Positions 1 through 8,625 of a DNA stretch of 64,000 bases are shown piece after piece. A program made the translations under genes and the position numbers. The notes beneath the pieces are model-generated. The model did no database searches. It saw only the letters and a list, made by a program, of their open reading frames with translations, and was not told the DNA's origin. Each line of letters opens with the position of its first letter. Position 1 is the first letter of the stretch. Source of the stretch: Cupriavidus sp. WGlv3 (GTDB lineage Bacteria; Pseudomonadota; Gammaproteobacteria; Burkholderiales; Burkholderiaceae); the NCBI RefSeq assembly GCF_023952475.1, contig NZ_JALHRX010000013.1:62001-126000 (forward strand), read 5' to 3'.

Positions 1-206
1 GGATGGGGCTGCAACGCCATCTCAAGGTGCTGGGGATCTTCGCCCGCCTGTACCACCGCGACGGCAAGGACGGCTACCTCGCCAACCTGCCGCTGGTGAT
101 GAAGTACACGCGCCAGGTGGCCGGGCGCTATACCGAACTGCGCAAGCTGATCCGCCTGCTGGACGCGCTCGAAGGCGTGTCCAGCCCGGCCGGCTATACG
201 TTCTGA
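1..206 (+). CDS. amgK: C-terminal end of a sugar kinase of the aminoglycoside phosphotransferase fold, probably AmgK (5' truncated)
   Basis: Only the last 67 residues are in the window; the reading frame is open from base 3 to the TGA at 204-206. The segment contains LKVLGIFARLYHRDGK and a YLxxLP stretch, typical of the C-terminal lobe of AmgK, the kinase that phosphorylates N-acetylmuramate and N-acetylglucosamine at the anomeric position. The catalytic part lies outside the window, so activity cannot be judged. The partner uridylyltransferase gene murU lies three genes downstream, which supports AmgK rather than another APH-fold kinase. The azlC start follows after only 4 bases, so the genes are probably co-transcribed. 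Confidence 0.75.
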   Translation, partial: MGLQRHLKVLGIFARLYHRDGKDGYLANLPLVMKYTRQVAGRYTELRKLIRLLDALEGVSSPAGYTF

Positions 207-210
207 CGCC

Positions 211-1014
211 ATGCGCGCCGACGCTTCAGGTGCGGACCAGCGGCCTGCGCCCGCCATCACTGCCGCCGGCGAATGGCTGGCGGGTGCGCGCGCGCTCGCG
301 CCGATGCTGCTTGGCGTGGTGCCGTTCGGGCTGATCTACGGCGTGCTGGCGGTCGGCGCCGGCATGCCCGCGTGGCTGGCCTGCGCCATGAGCGCGATCG
401 TGTTCGGCGGCGCCTCGCAGATGATCCTGACCCAGCTGTGGACCGCCGGCACCCCGGCGGTGGTGATCACGCTGACGGTGGCGATGGTCAACCTGCGCCA
501 CGCGCTGTACTCGGCCACCATCGCGCCGACACTGGCGCACCTGCCGCGGCGCTGGAAGGCGCTGATCGCCTACCTGCTGACCGACGAGGCCTTTGCCGCG
601 ATGACGCACCGGCTGGGCGACACCGGCCCGCGCGCCCGCTACCGCCACTGGTATTACTTTGGCGGCGGCTTCGCGCTGTGGGCCAGCTGGCAGCTATCGA
701 CGCTGGCCGGCGTGCTGGTGGGCGCCCAGGTGCCGCGCCACTGGCCACTGGACTTCTTCCTGCCGCTGACCTTTATCGGCATCATCGTGCCGGGCCTCCG
801 GCACCGCTCGCATGTGGCCGCGGCGCTGGCGGCCAGTGCGCTGGCGGTGGCCTGCTACAGCCTGCCGCACAAGCTTGGCCTGATGGTGGCGGCGCTGGGC
901 GGCATCGCCGTCGGCATGCTGGTGCTGGGACGCGGCAACCGCCCGGGGCCCCGCGCCGCCAGCCACGCCGCGGATACCAGCACTGCCAGCACCGCCGGCA
1001 AGGAGGCCGCATGA
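211..1014 (+). CDS. azlC: AzlC family branched-chain amino acid exporter, large subunit
   Basis: This 267-residue integral membrane protein has the AzlC/YgaZ pattern: an early PFGLIYG motif, a small-residue helix with FGGASQ, a polar MVNLRHALYS segment, then several hydrophobic helices. AzlC works with the small subunit AzlD to export branched-chain or related amino acids across the inner membrane. The start is 4 bases after the amgK stop. Its TGA at 1012-1014 overlaps the azlD ATG at 1011 (ATGA), so the two subunits are translationally coupled. The polar, Ala/Thr/Ser-rich last 20 residues are probably cytoplasmic and dispensable. The substrate is inferred from the family only. Confidence 0.88.
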   Translation: MRADASGADQRPAPAITAAGEWLAGARALAPMLLGVVPFGLIYGVLAVGAGMPAWLACAMSAIVFGGASQMILTQLWTAGTPAVVITLTVAMVNLRHALYSATIAPTLAHLPRRWKALIAYLLTDEAFAAMTHRLGDTGPRARYRHWYYFGGGFALWASWQLSTLAGVLVGAQVPRHWPLDFFLPLTFIGIIVPGLRHRSHVAAALAASALAVACYSLPHKLGLMVAALGGIAVGMLVLGRGNRPGPRAASHAADTSTASTAGKEAA

Positions 1015-1337
1015 GCGCGCTGACGCTGCTGTGGGTGTTCCTGGCCGCGGGCCTGGCCACCTTTCTGATCCGCCTGTCGTTCATCGCCGTCGAAGGCCGG
1101 GTGCGGCTGCCGTCGTGGTTCCGCACCGCGCTGCAGTTCGTGCCGGCCGCGATGCTGTCGGCGCTGATCGCGCCCGACCTGCTGATGCAGCAGGGCGAAC
1201 TCGCCCTGACCCCGACCAACGCCAGGCTGGTGGCCGGCGTGGTCGCCATCCTGATTGCCGCACGTACCCGCAGCGTGGGCTGGACCATTGCCGGCGGCAT
1301 GGCCACGCTGCTTGCCCTGGAGGCCCTGTTCCGATGA
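1011..1337 (+). CDS. azlD: AzlD family branched-chain amino acid exporter, small subunit
   Basis: The 108-residue product has about three to four hydrophobic helices and the AzlD/YgaH pattern (TFLIRLSF near residue 20, FVPAAMLSALIAP around residue 45, and a closing ARTRSVGWTIAGGM stretch). It is the obligate partner of AzlC. The ATG at 1011 is preceded by a perfect AGGAGG at 1001-1006 and overlaps the azlC stop by ATGA. Its own stop overlaps the next start in the same way (murU ATG at 1334), making a three-gene translationally coupled string. No regulator of the azl pair is visible nearby. Confidence 0.87.
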   Translation: MSALTLLWVFLAAGLATFLIRLSFIAVEGRVRLPSWFRTALQFVPAAMLSALIAPDLLMQQGELALTPTNARLVAGVVAILIAARTRSVGWTIAGGMATLLALEALFR

Positions 1338-2059
1338 AGGTGATGATTTTTGCCGCCGGCCGCGGCGACCGCATGCGTCCGCTGACCGATGCCTGTCCCA
1401 AGCCGCTGCTGGCGGTGGGCGGCAAGCCGCTGATCGTGTGGAAGATCGAAGCGCTGGCGCGCGCCGGGCTGCGCGACATCGTCATCAACCACGCCTGGCT
1501 GGGCGCGCAGATCGAGGCGGCGCTGGGCGACGGCAGCCGCTTCGGCGTGCGCATCGCCTACTCGGCCGAGGGCGAGGCGCTAGAAACCGCCGGCGGCATC
1601 GCCAAGGCCCTGCCGCTGCTGTCGCACGACCCGGTCCGCGGCGAGATCTTCCTGGCGGTGTCCGGCGACATCTTCTGCGACTACGATTTCCGCGCGCTGC
1701 TGCCGCGCGCGCAGGCGCTGGCGGGCGCGGCGGCACCGCACATGCATCTGGTGATGGTGCCGAACCCGCCGTTCCATCCGCGCGGGGATTTCGCGCTGGA
1801 CGACCACGGCCGGCTCTCGCTAGAGGCCGAGCCGGCCAGCGGCGCGCGCCTCACCTTCGGCAATATCGGGCTGTACGACACCCGGCTGTTTACCGATATC
1901 GTGCCGGGCACGCGGCTGGCGATGACGCCGATCTACCATGCCGGCATCGCCGCCGGCACCGCTACCGGCGAGCGCTTCGACGGGCGCTGGGAGAACGTCG
2001 GCACGCCGGCGCAACTGGCGGACCTCGACGCGATGCTGTCGGCCGCACCAGGGCGCTAG
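1334..2059 (+). CDS. murU: N-acetylmuramate alpha-1-phosphate uridylyltransferase MurU
   Basis: The 241-residue protein is a sugar-1-phosphate nucleotidyltransferase. The N-terminal signature AAGRGDRMRPLTDACPKPLL carries the nucleotide-binding GxGxR loop and the conserved lysine, and an SGDIFCDYDF stretch near residue 115 supplies the metal-binding aspartates. MurU makes UDP-MurNAc from MurNAc-1-phosphate, so cell-wall muropeptide sugars return to peptidoglycan precursors without de novo synthesis (the fosfomycin-bypass route known in Pseudomonas). The kinase AmgK is encoded at the left edge of the window. The start at 1334 overlaps the azlD stop (ATGA), with a GGAGG at 1319-1323. A general glucose-1-phosphate nucleotidyltransferase is the alternative reading, made less likely by the amgK linkage. 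Confidence 0.85.
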   Translation: MKVMIFAAGRGDRMRPLTDACPKPLLAVGGKPLIVWKIEALARAGLRDIVINHAWLGAQIEAALGDGSRFGVRIAYSAEGEALETAGGIAKALPLLSHDPVRGEIFLAVSGDIFCDYDFRALLPRAQALAGAAAPHMHLVMVPNPPFHPRGDFALDDHGRLSLEAEPASGARLTFGNIGLYDTRLFTDIVPGTRLAMTPIYHAGIAAGTATGERFDGRWENVGTPAQLADLDAMLSAAPGR

Positions 2060-2142
2060 CGCGCGCGACTTTGGCGCCACTGGCGCAGCGGCGCCGCCAG
2101 CGGCGGTAGAATCGGCCTGATCCCCCTTATCAGGCCAGACCA

Positions 2143-3555
2143 ATGTCCGCACCCGATCACGCCCACCTCGCCGCCCTCCTCGCCGCCTGCCGCGAACGCC
2201 GCGCCCGAGTGCTGCAGCACCTGCGCGCCGGCGGCGGCGGCGTGGCGATCCTGCCCACGGCGCCGGAAGCCATGCGCAACCGCGACAGCGACTATCCGTA
2301 CCGGCACGACAGCTATTTCTATTACCTGAGCGGCTTCACCGAGCCCGAAGCGGTGCTGGTGCTGGTGGCCGGCGCGCCCGGCGAGCCGGCCGAGGCCGAC
2401 CGCAGCATCCTGTTCTGCCGCCCCAAGCATGAAGAGCGCGAGATCTGGGACGGCTTCCGCTTCGGCCCGGAAGGCGCGCGCGCCGCGTTCGGCTTCGACG
2501 AGGCGCATTCGGTCGAAGAGATCGACGCCACGCTGCCGCCGCTGCTGGCCAACCGCGCGCAGGTAGCCTACCCGCTGGCCGATTCGATCCGCACCGACAT
2601 GCAGATGCGGCGCTGGCTCGACGCGGTGCGCATGCAGGGCCGCGCCGGCGTGGCCGCGCCGTCGGTGGCGCTCGACATCCGCACCCTGCTCGACGAAATG
2701 CGGCTGTTCAAGGATGCCGGCGAGCTGGCCATCATGCGCCGCGCCGCGGCGATTTCCGCCGGCGCCCATGTGCGCGCGATGCAGGCCACCCGCGCCGGCC
2801 TGCGCGAATACCACCTCGAGGCCGAGCTGCTCTATGAATTCCGCCGCCATGGCGCGCAGAGCGTGGCCTACAACTCGATCGTCGCCACCGGGCCCAACGC
2901 CTGCGTGCTGCACTACCGCGCCGGCCCGGCCGAACTGAAGGACGGCGACCTGTGCCTGATCGACGCCGGCTGCGAGCTCGACGGCTACGCCTCGGACATC
3001 ACCCGCACCTTCCCGGTCTCGGGCCGCTTCTCGCCGGCGCAGCGCGAGCTGTATGACCTGGTGGTAGCCGCGCAGCAGGCCGCCATCGCCGAAACCCGCG
3101 CCGGCGTGCCTTACAACGTGCCGCATGACGCCGCCGTGCGCGTGCTGGCCCAGGGCATGCTCGACACCGGCCTGCTCGACCGCAACCAGGAAGGCACGCT
3201 CGACGACGTGCTGGCCAGCGGCAGCTACCGCCGCTTCTACATGCACCGCACCGGCCACTGGCTCGGCATGGATGTCCATGACGTGGGCGAGTACCGCGTG
3301 GCCAGCCACAGCGGCGAGGGCGAGCGGCCGTGGCGGCCGCTGCAGCCCGGCATGGTGCTGACCATCGAGCCAGGCATCTACGTGCGTCCGGCCGAGGACG
3401 TGCCCGAACGCTACTGGCATATCGGCATCCGCATCGAGGACGACGCCGTGGTCACCGAGGGCGACTGCGAGCTGATCACGCGCGGCGTGCCGGTGCTGGC
3501 CGACGAGATCGAAGCGCTGATGCGCGACCGCGCCAGCGCCGGAGGCCAGCGATGA
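2143..3555 (+). CDS. pepP: Xaa-Pro aminopeptidase (aminopeptidase P)
   Basis: The 470-residue protein has an N-terminal aminopeptidase P domain (about residues 1-170) and a C-terminal pita-bread metallopeptidase domain. All five metal ligands of the family are visible: D274 and D285 in the IDAG...SDITRTF segment, H372 in TGHWLG, E409 in TIEPGIY and E432 in GIRIEDD. It removes N-terminal residues preceding proline and is cytoplasmic with two manganese ions. Length matches E. coli PepP plus some 30 residues. A TAGAAT at 2107-2112 could be its -10 element, although no good -35 is seen. The stop overlaps the next gene by ATGA, and the pepP-unknown-ubiH order is the beta-proteobacterial version of the E. 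coli pepP-ubiH linkage. Confidence 0.96.
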   Translation: MSAPDHAHLAALLAACRERRARVLQHLRAGGGGVAILPTAPEAMRNRDSDYPYRHDSYFYYLSGFTEPEAVLVLVAGAPGEPAEADRSILFCRPKHEEREIWDGFRFGPEGARAAFGFDEAHSVEEIDATLPPLLANRAQVAYPLADSIRTDMQMRRWLDAVRMQGRAGVAAPSVALDIRTLLDEMRLFKDAGELAIMRRAAAISAGAHVRAMQATRAGLREYHLEAELLYEFRRHGAQSVAYNSIVATGPNACVLHYRAGPAELKDGDLCLIDAGCELDGYASDITRTFPVSGRFSPAQRELYDLVVAAQQAAIAETRAGVPYNVPHDAAVRVLAQGMLDTGLLDRNQEGTLDDVLASGSYRRFYMHRTGHWLGMDVHDVGEYRVASHSGEGERPWRPLQPGMVLTIEPGIYVRPAEDVPERYWHIGIRIEDDAVVTEGDCELITRGVPVLADEIEALMRDRASAGGQR

Positions 3556-4031
3556 TCAGCTGGCTGCGCAAGATCCTGCCGGGCCAGGGCGGCGCCCGCG
3601 ACCAGGCCGGCAGTGCCCGGCGGCCCGACCCTTCCGAACCGTTCATCGTCAACCTGTACGACGACCGCGTGGTGGTGCACCGCCCCGACGGCCAGCGCGA
3701 GGAGCTCGCCTGGAACGCGCTCGAGCGCGTGGTGGTGCGGGTCTCCGACCGCGCGCCCTGGGCCGGCAGGGCCTGGCTGATCCTGATCGGCGCGCCCGAC
3801 TCGGGCCAGGGCTGCGTGGTGCCGTTCGATGCCGCCAACCATGCCGCGCTGCTGGAGCAGCTGCGCGCGCTGCCGGGCTTCGACCAGCAAAAGCTCGACA
3901 AAGCGCTGCGCGACGCCGCGGCCGGCAAGTCGCGCTCTGACGCGATCTGCTGGAAGCGCGGCGCGCAAGCACAAACCGGAACCGATGCAGATCACGCAGG
4001 AGGCAGTGACGATGCCGGCCCCGCAGCCTGA
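3552..4031 (+). CDS. Conserved hypothetical protein between pepP and ubiH
   Basis: This 159-residue protein starts at the ATG that overlaps the pepP stop (ATGA). It has no signal peptide and no clear transmembrane helix. The middle (about residues 30-100) looks like a compact beta-rich domain, with FIVNLYDDRVVVHRPDG followed by ALERVVVRVSD and AWLILIGAP, and a conserved-looking GFDQQKLDKAL helix follows. The last 30 residues are polar and low in structure. I recognise a protein of this type between pepP and ubiH in related genomes but know no function. Its last 20 bases overlap the ubiH start region, so expression is probably coupled to ubiquinone hydroxylase synthesis. Confidence 0.85.
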   Translation: MISWLRKILPGQGGARDQAGSARRPDPSEPFIVNLYDDRVVVHRPDGQREELAWNALERVVVRVSDRAPWAGRAWLILIGAPDSGQGCVVPFDAANHAALLEQLRALPGFDQQKLDKALRDAAAGKSRSDAICWKRGAQAQTGTDADHAGGSDDAGPAA

Positions 4032-5250
4032 TTCCGAAGGCCCCGCCGATATCGCCATCGTCGGCGGCGGCCCGGTCGGGCTGGCGCTGGCCTGCCAGCT
4101 GTTGCGCACCACCGGCTGGCGCATCTTGCTGGTCGACGCCGCCACGCCGGCGCGCGCGGCGCGCGACCCGCGCGCGATCGCGCTGTCGCACGGCAGCCGC
4201 CAGCTGCTGGAGCAGATCGGCGCATGGCCGGTGCCGGGCAGCCCGATCGAGCATATCCATGTGTCGCAGCGCGGCCGCTTCGGCCATGTCCGCCTGCACC
4301 ATGACGACTACGGCGTGCCCGCGCTCGGCTACGTGGTGCGCTACGGCGAGCTGTGCAACGTGCTCGAGCGCGCGCTGGCGCAGGCCGCGCAGGCGGCCGG
4401 CGAAGGCCAGCTGCGGCGGGTCTTCGAAACCCGCATCGAGCGGATCGAGCAGGATCCGGTGCCGCGCGGCGCGGACGTGGCGGACGCCGGCATCGTGCAT
4501 CTGGAGGGCACCGGCCACGACGGCCAGGCGGCACGGTTTGCCGCGCGCGTGGCGGTGCAGGCCGAGGGCGGGCTGTTCCATGAACAGGCCGCGCACCAGG
4601 GCCGCGGCGCGCGCACGCGCGACTACCGCCAGACCGCGGTGATCGCCCATGTCACCTGCTCGCGCCCGCAGCCCGGCTGGGCCTGGGAGCGCTTTACCGA
4701 GGAAGGCCCGCTGGCGCTGCTGCCGCACGAGGAACATGGCACGCCCGGCTACGCGCTGGTGTGGTGCTGCCCGCCCGAACAGGCCGCGCGCCGCATCGCG
4801 CTGCCGGACGCGCAGTTCGCGGCGGAGCTGGGCCGCGCCTTCGGCGACCGCATGGGCCAGTTCACGCTGGCCGGCAAGCGCCATGCCTTCCCGCTGGGGC
4901 TGAACGCCGCGCCGGTCACGGTCAACGGGCGCGTGGTGGCAGTCGGCAATGCCGCGCAGACGCTCCATCCGGTGGCCGGACAGGGGCTGAACCTGGGCCT
5001 GCGCGATGCGTTTGCGCTGGCCGACTCGCTGCGCGGCGCCTGCAGCCCGCAAGCGCTGCAGGCGTTTGCCGGCCGCCACCGCCTCGACCGCGCCGTCACC
5101 ATCGGCGTGACCGACCTGCTGCCGCGCGTGTTCGGCGTGGCCTACCCGCTCGCGGCCCATGCCCGCGGCGCGTCGCTGGCGGCACTGGCATGCCTGCCGC
5201 CGCTGCGGCACGCGCTGGCGCGCCACATGATGTTCGGCATGCGCCGTTGA
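4012..5250 (+). CDS. ubiH: 2-octaprenyl-6-methoxyphenol hydroxylase (UbiH family FAD monooxygenase)
   Basis: The 412-residue flavoprotein opens with a dinucleotide-binding IVGGGPVGLALA loop, has a DPRAIALSHGS motif near residue 50 and ends with GNAAQTLHPVAGQGLNLGLRDA around residue 310. The GNAAQTLHP variant is the UbiH form rather than the GDAAH form of UbiF or UbiM, so I call UbiH. It hydroxylates the ubiquinone ring using FAD, NAD(P)H and oxygen at the inner membrane face. I chose the ATG at 4012 because AGGAGG at 3998-4003 sits 8 bases upstream; an in-frame ATG at 3985 lacks such a site. The gene starts inside the end of the preceding gene. Other ubiquinone genes (ubiB, ubiJ, ubiE) lie at the far end of the window. 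Confidence 0.92.
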   Translation: MPAPQPDSEGPADIAIVGGGPVGLALACQLLRTTGWRILLVDAATPARAARDPRAIALSHGSRQLLEQIGAWPVPGSPIEHIHVSQRGRFGHVRLHHDDYGVPALGYVVRYGELCNVLERALAQAAQAAGEGQLRRVFETRIERIEQDPVPRGADVADAGIVHLEGTGHDGQAARFAARVAVQAEGGLFHEQAAHQGRGARTRDYRQTAVIAHVTCSRPQPGWAWERFTEEGPLALLPHEEHGTPGYALVWCCPPEQAARRIALPDAQFAAELGRAFGDRMGQFTLAGKRHAFPLGLNAAPVTVNGRVVAVGNAAQTLHPVAGQGLNLGLRDAFALADSLRGACSPQALQAFAGRHRLDRAVTIGVTDLLPRVFGVAYPLAAHARGASLAALACLPPLRHALARHMMFGMRR

Positions 5251-5265
5251 ACGGCTGGCCGCACG

Positions 5266-5293
5266 CTGCCAGTGGCGCTTGCGCCACTGGTAG
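5266..5293. repeat. Near-perfect palindrome / hairpin after ubiH
   Basis: Arms at 5269-5278 and 5281-5290 (CCAGTGGCGC / GCGCCACTGG) are perfect inverted repeats separated by TT, and the stem extends three more pairs to 5266-5293 with one G-U. No T-run follows on either strand, so it is not a classical intrinsic terminator. It lies 16 bases after the ubiH stop and may protect or end that transcript in a Rho-assisted way. The same GGCGCCA word recurs at about 5316-5322. Confidence 0.5.
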
Positions 5294-5344
5294 TGTGGCA
5301 TGGCGCCACAGTCAAATCCGCGCTGCGCCGCGGATGCTCAAATC

Positions 5345-5375
5345 TTGGGCAACCGCGACCGATTGGCGGTAGAAT
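5345..5375 (+). promoter_or_regulatory. Possible dusB-fis promoter
   Basis: A TTGGGC at 5345-5350 and a TAGAAT at 5370-5375 are separated by 19 bases, longer than ideal. A GC-rich CCTGCCC directly follows the -10 element. It would give a leader of roughly 190 bases before dusB. The rest of the 320-base gap from 5251 to 5571 shows the hairpin at 5266-5293 and nothing else I can name. Confidence 0.35.
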
Positions 5376-5571
5376 CCTGCCCTCGCACATGTCCCGATCC
5401 ACCGCCGGCAGTAGTTTCGGCAGGGGCATGTTTTTCCGTTTCGTCTCTGTTTCCTTCCCGCCCCGCACAGACTGTCCCGATCCGTCGCGGCGCATGTCGT
5501 GCGGCGACGCCGGGGCCACCGGGACGGGCCACCAGAATCGCCGCTTCACCGCCACAACCGCCACCACCGCC

Positions 5572-6633
5572 GTGCAGATCGGACCTCACCAACTCCGCAA
5601 CAACCTGTTTGTCGCCCCGATGGCGGGCGTGACGGACCGGCCCTTCCGCCAGCTGTGCAAGCAGCTGGGCGCGGGCTACGCGGTGTCGGAAATGGTCGCG
5701 TCCAACGCCCAGCTGTGGAAGAGCGAGAAGACCATGCGCCGCGCCAACCACGCCGGCGAGGTCGAACCCATCTCGGTGCAGATCGCGGGCGCCGAGCCGT
5801 CGATGATGGCCGAGGCGGCGCGCTACAACGTCGACCGCGGCGCGCAGATCATCGACATCAATATGGGCTGCCCGGCCAAGAAGGTGTGCAACGTCGCCGC
5901 CGGCTCGGCCCTGCTGCAGAACGAGCCGCTGGTGGTGCGCATCGTCGAGGCGGTGGTCGCCGCGGTCGGCGAGCGCGTGCCGGTGACGCTGAAGATCCGC
6001 ACCGGCTGGAACCGCGAAAACCGCAATGCGCTGCGCATCGCGCGCATGGTCGAGGACGCCGGCATCAGCATGCTGACCATCCACGGCCGCACCCGCGCCG
6101 ACCTGTATCACGGCGACGCCGAGTACGAGACCATTGCCGCGGTCAAGGCGGAGCTGTCGATCCCGGTGGTCGCCAACGGCGACATCACCACGCCGCAGAA
6201 AGCCAGGGAGGTGCTGGCGCTGACCGGCGCCGACGCGCTCATGATCGGCCGCGCGGCGCAGGGCCGGCCCTGGCTGTTCCGCGAGATCGAGCACTTCCTG
6301 AAGACCGGCGAGATGCTGCCGTCGCCGGAAGTGGCCGAGATCCGCGCCATCATGAACGCGCACCTGGAAGACCATTACGACTTCTACGGCGAGTTCACCG
6401 GTGTGCGCACCGCGCGCAAGCACATTGCCTGGTACACGCGCGGGCTGCGCGGCGCCAACCTGTTCCGCCACCGCATGAACACGCTGGAAAGCACCGCCGA
6501 GCAGCTGGCGGCGGTCAACGCGTTCTTCGACGAGCAGGCGCAGATTTCCGACCGGCTGGTGTATGTCGACGACGCCGCGCAAGACAAAGACGAAGCGAAC
6601 AACAACAAAAACGGGGAGTTGCTTGCCGCATGA
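5572..6633 (+). CDS. dusB: tRNA-dihydrouridine synthase B
   Basis: The 353-residue FMN enzyme reduces uridine to dihydrouridine in tRNA. It has the Dus signatures VAPMAGVTDRPFR near residue 14 and INMGCPAKKVCN, with the catalytic cysteine at residue 100, followed by TIHGRTR and the FMN-phosphate region VVANGDI ... GRAAQG. I chose the GTG at 5572 because homology to DusB begins there; upstream in-frame ATG codons would add a low-quality extension. The TGA at 6631-6633 overlaps the fis ATG (ATGA). The dusB-fis operon is a classical arrangement, first described in E. coli, and couples Fis synthesis to dusB translation. Confidence 0.93.
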   Translation: MQIGPHQLRNNLFVAPMAGVTDRPFRQLCKQLGAGYAVSEMVASNAQLWKSEKTMRRANHAGEVEPISVQIAGAEPSMMAEAARYNVDRGAQIIDINMGCPAKKVCNVAAGSALLQNEPLVVRIVEAVVAAVGERVPVTLKIRTGWNRENRNALRIARMVEDAGISMLTIHGRTRADLYHGDAEYETIAAVKAELSIPVVANGDITTPQKAREVLALTGADALMIGRAAQGRPWLFREIEHFLKTGEMLPSPEVAEIRAIMNAHLEDHYDFYGEFTGVRTARKHIAWYTRGLRGANLFRHRMNTLESTAEQLAAVNAFFDEQAQISDRLVYVDDAAQDKDEANNNKNGELLAA

Positions 6634-6863
6634 GCCGCAACGCTATCGACCAGTGCATCCGGGAAAGCCTGGATACCTACTTTCGCGACCTGGACGGCGA
6701 AGAGCCGTCGAACATGTACAACATGGTGCTCGAGGCGGTCGAACGGCCGCTGCTGGAAGCCGTGATGGTGCGCGCCGAGCGCAACCAGTCGCTGGCGGCC
6801 GCCTACCTGGGCATCAATCGCAATACGCTGCGCAAGAAGCTGCAGCAGCACGGTTTACTTTGA
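6630..6863 (+). CDS. fis: DNA-binding protein Fis (nucleoid-associated regulator)
   Basis: The 77-residue protein is somewhat shorter than the 98-residue E. coli Fis because the N-terminal beta-hairpin arm region is reduced. The C-terminal half is the Fis helix-turn-helix: [19 protein letters not shown] followed by [15 protein letters not shown]. Fis bends DNA and adjusts transcription of rRNA and many growth-phase genes. GGGAG at 6614-6618 serves as ribosome binding site, and the ATG overlaps the dusB stop. The shortened N-terminus is usual for beta-proteobacterial Fis, so loss of Hin/Gin-type recombination activity is possible but is not shown here. Confidence 0.94.
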   Translation: MSRNAIDQCIRESLDTYFRDLDGEEPSNMYNMVLEAVERPLLEAVMVRAERNQSLAAAYLGINRNTLRKKLQQHGLL

Positions 6864-6885
6864 ATTTGAAGCGTTTCCCACTGCC

Positions 6886-8460
6886 ATGATCAAGCAAGCC
6901 CTACTCTCCGTTTCCGACAAGACCGGCATCGTCGAATTCGCGCGCGAACTGAACGCGCTCGGCGTCACGCTGCTTTCCACCGGCGGCACCGCCAAGCTGC
7001 TGGCCGACAGCGGCCTGCCCGTGACGGAGGTGGCCGACTACACCGGCTTCCCGGAAATGCTCGACGGCCGCGTCAAGACGCTGCATCCGAAGGTGCACGG
7101 CGGCATCCTCGCGCGCCGCGACCTGCCCGAGCACATGGCCGCGCTGGCCGAACACCATATCCCCACCATCGACCTGCTGGTGGTGAACCTGTACCCGTTC
7201 CAGCAAACCGTGGCCAAGGATGACTGCACGCTGCCGGACGCGATCGAGAACATCGACATCGGCGGCCCGACCATGCTGCGCTCGGCGGCCAAGAACCACC
7301 GCGACGTGACCGTGATCGTCGACCCGGCCGACTACGCCGTGGTGCTCGGTGAAATGCGCGCCAACGGCAACAGCGTCGGCTACGACACCAACTTCCGCCT
7401 GGCCACCAAGGTGTTCGCGCACACTGCGCAGTACGACGGCGCCATCACCAACTACCTGACCAGCCTGGGTGCCGACAAGTCGCACCAGGCGCGCAGCGCC
7501 TACCCGCAGACGCTGAACCTGGCCTTCGACAAGGTCCAGGAAATGCGCTATGGCGAGAACCCGCACCAGTCGGCGGCGTTCTACCGCGACCTGAAGGCGG
7601 TCGACGGCGCGCTCGCCAACTACGTGCAGCTGCAGGGCAAGGAGCTGTCGTACAACAACATCGCCGACGCCGATGCCGCGTGGGAGTGCGTGAAGTCGTT
7701 CGACGCCGCCGCGGGCGCAGCCTGCGTCATCATCAAGCATGCCAACCCGTGCGGCGTGGCGCTGGGCGCCAACGCGCTGGAAGCGTATGACAAGGCCTTC
7801 AAGACCGACTCGACCTCGGCCTTCGGCGGCATCATCGCCTTCAACGTCGAGCTGGACGAAGCCGCCGCCCTGGCCGTGGCCAAGCAGTTCGTCGAAGTGC
7901 TGATCGCACCGGCGTTCAGCGCCGCCGCGCGCGCGGTGTTCGCGGCCAAGCAGAACGTGCGGCTGCTGGAGATTCCGCTGGGCAAGGGCATCAACCAGTT
8001 CGACTTCAAGCGCGTCGGCGGCGGCCTGCTGGTGCAGAGTCCCGACGCCAAGAACGTGCAGCCGTCCGAGTTGCGCGTGGTGACGCGCCGCCACCCGACG
8101 CCGAAGGAAATGGACGACCTGATGTTCGCCTGGCGCGTGGCCAAGTTCGTCAAGTCCAACGCCATCGTGTTCTGCGGCGGCGGCATGACGCTGGGCGTAG
8201 GCGCCGGCCAGATGAGCCGCGTCGATTCGGCCCGCATCGCCAGCATCAAGGCGCAGAACGCCGGCCTGACCCTGGCCGGGTCGGCGGTGGCGTCGGACGC
8301 GTTCTTCCCGTTCCGCGACGGCCTGGACGTGGTGGTCGATGCCGGCGCGACCTGCGTGATCCAGCCGGGCGGCTCGATGCGCGATGACGAAGTGATCGCC
8401 GCCGCCGACGAGCGCGGCATTGCCATGGTGCTGACCGGCACGCGGCATTTCCGCCACTAA
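6886..8460 (+). CDS. purH: Bifunctional AICAR transformylase / IMP cyclohydrolase
   Basis: The 524-residue protein carries out the last two steps of purine synthesis: formylation of AICAR with 10-formyl-THF and closure to IMP. The N-terminal MGS-like cyclohydrolase domain spans about residues 1-150, with [11 protein letters not shown] and [13 protein letters not shown]. The C-terminal transformylase domain has the conserved KHANPCGVA and FGGIIAFN motifs and the final GTRHFRH. The gene starts 22 bases after fis and may share its transcript; a clear intrinsic terminator at 8506-8545 ends the unit. Length is normal for PurH. Confidence 0.98.
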   Translation: MIKQALLSVSDKTGIVEFARELNALGVTLLSTGGTAKLLADSGLPVTEVADYTGFPEMLDGRVKTLHPKVHGGILARRDLPEHMAALAEHHIPTIDLLVVNLYPFQQTVAKDDCTLPDAIENIDIGGPTMLRSAAKNHRDVTVIVDPADYAVVLGEMRANGNSVGYDTNFRLATKVFAHTAQYDGAITNYLTSLGADKSHQARSAYPQTLNLAFDKVQEMRYGENPHQSAAFYRDLKAVDGALANYVQLQGKELSYNNIADADAAWECVKSFDAAAGAACVIIKHANPCGVALGANALEAYDKAFKTDSTSAFGGIIAFNVELDEAAALAVAKQFVEVLIAPAFSAAARAVFAAKQNVRLLEIPLGKGINQFDFKRVGGGLLVQSPDAKNVQPSELRVVTRRHPTPKEMDDLMFAWRVAKFVKSNAIVFCGGGMTLGVGAGQMSRVDSARIASIKAQNAGLTLAGSAVASDAFFPFRDGLDVVVDAGATCVIQPGGSMRDDEVIAAADERGIAMVLTGTRHFRH

Positions 8461-8505
8461 GCACGGCACGCTCGCGGACTTGCGCAGCAAGGCCGCCGGC
8501 AAACG

Positions 8506-8545
8506 AAGCGGTTTCGCTCCCATGCGGGCAGCGAAACCGCTTTTT
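8506..8545 (+). terminator. Intrinsic terminator after purH
   Basis: A perfect 13-base inverted repeat (8506-8518 and 8530-8542, AAGCGGTTTCGCT / AGCGAAACCGCTT) has an 11-base loop, and the 3' arm runs into five T residues (8541-8545). It lies 45 bases after the purH stop and separates purH from ruvC. Confidence 0.92.
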
Positions 8546-8625
8546 GCTTGGTGCGCCAGCGATGCCGGCGCGAACACCCGCGCAAAAAGCAATACACTAG
8601 CAGCGCCATCCACCCTACCCACCTA

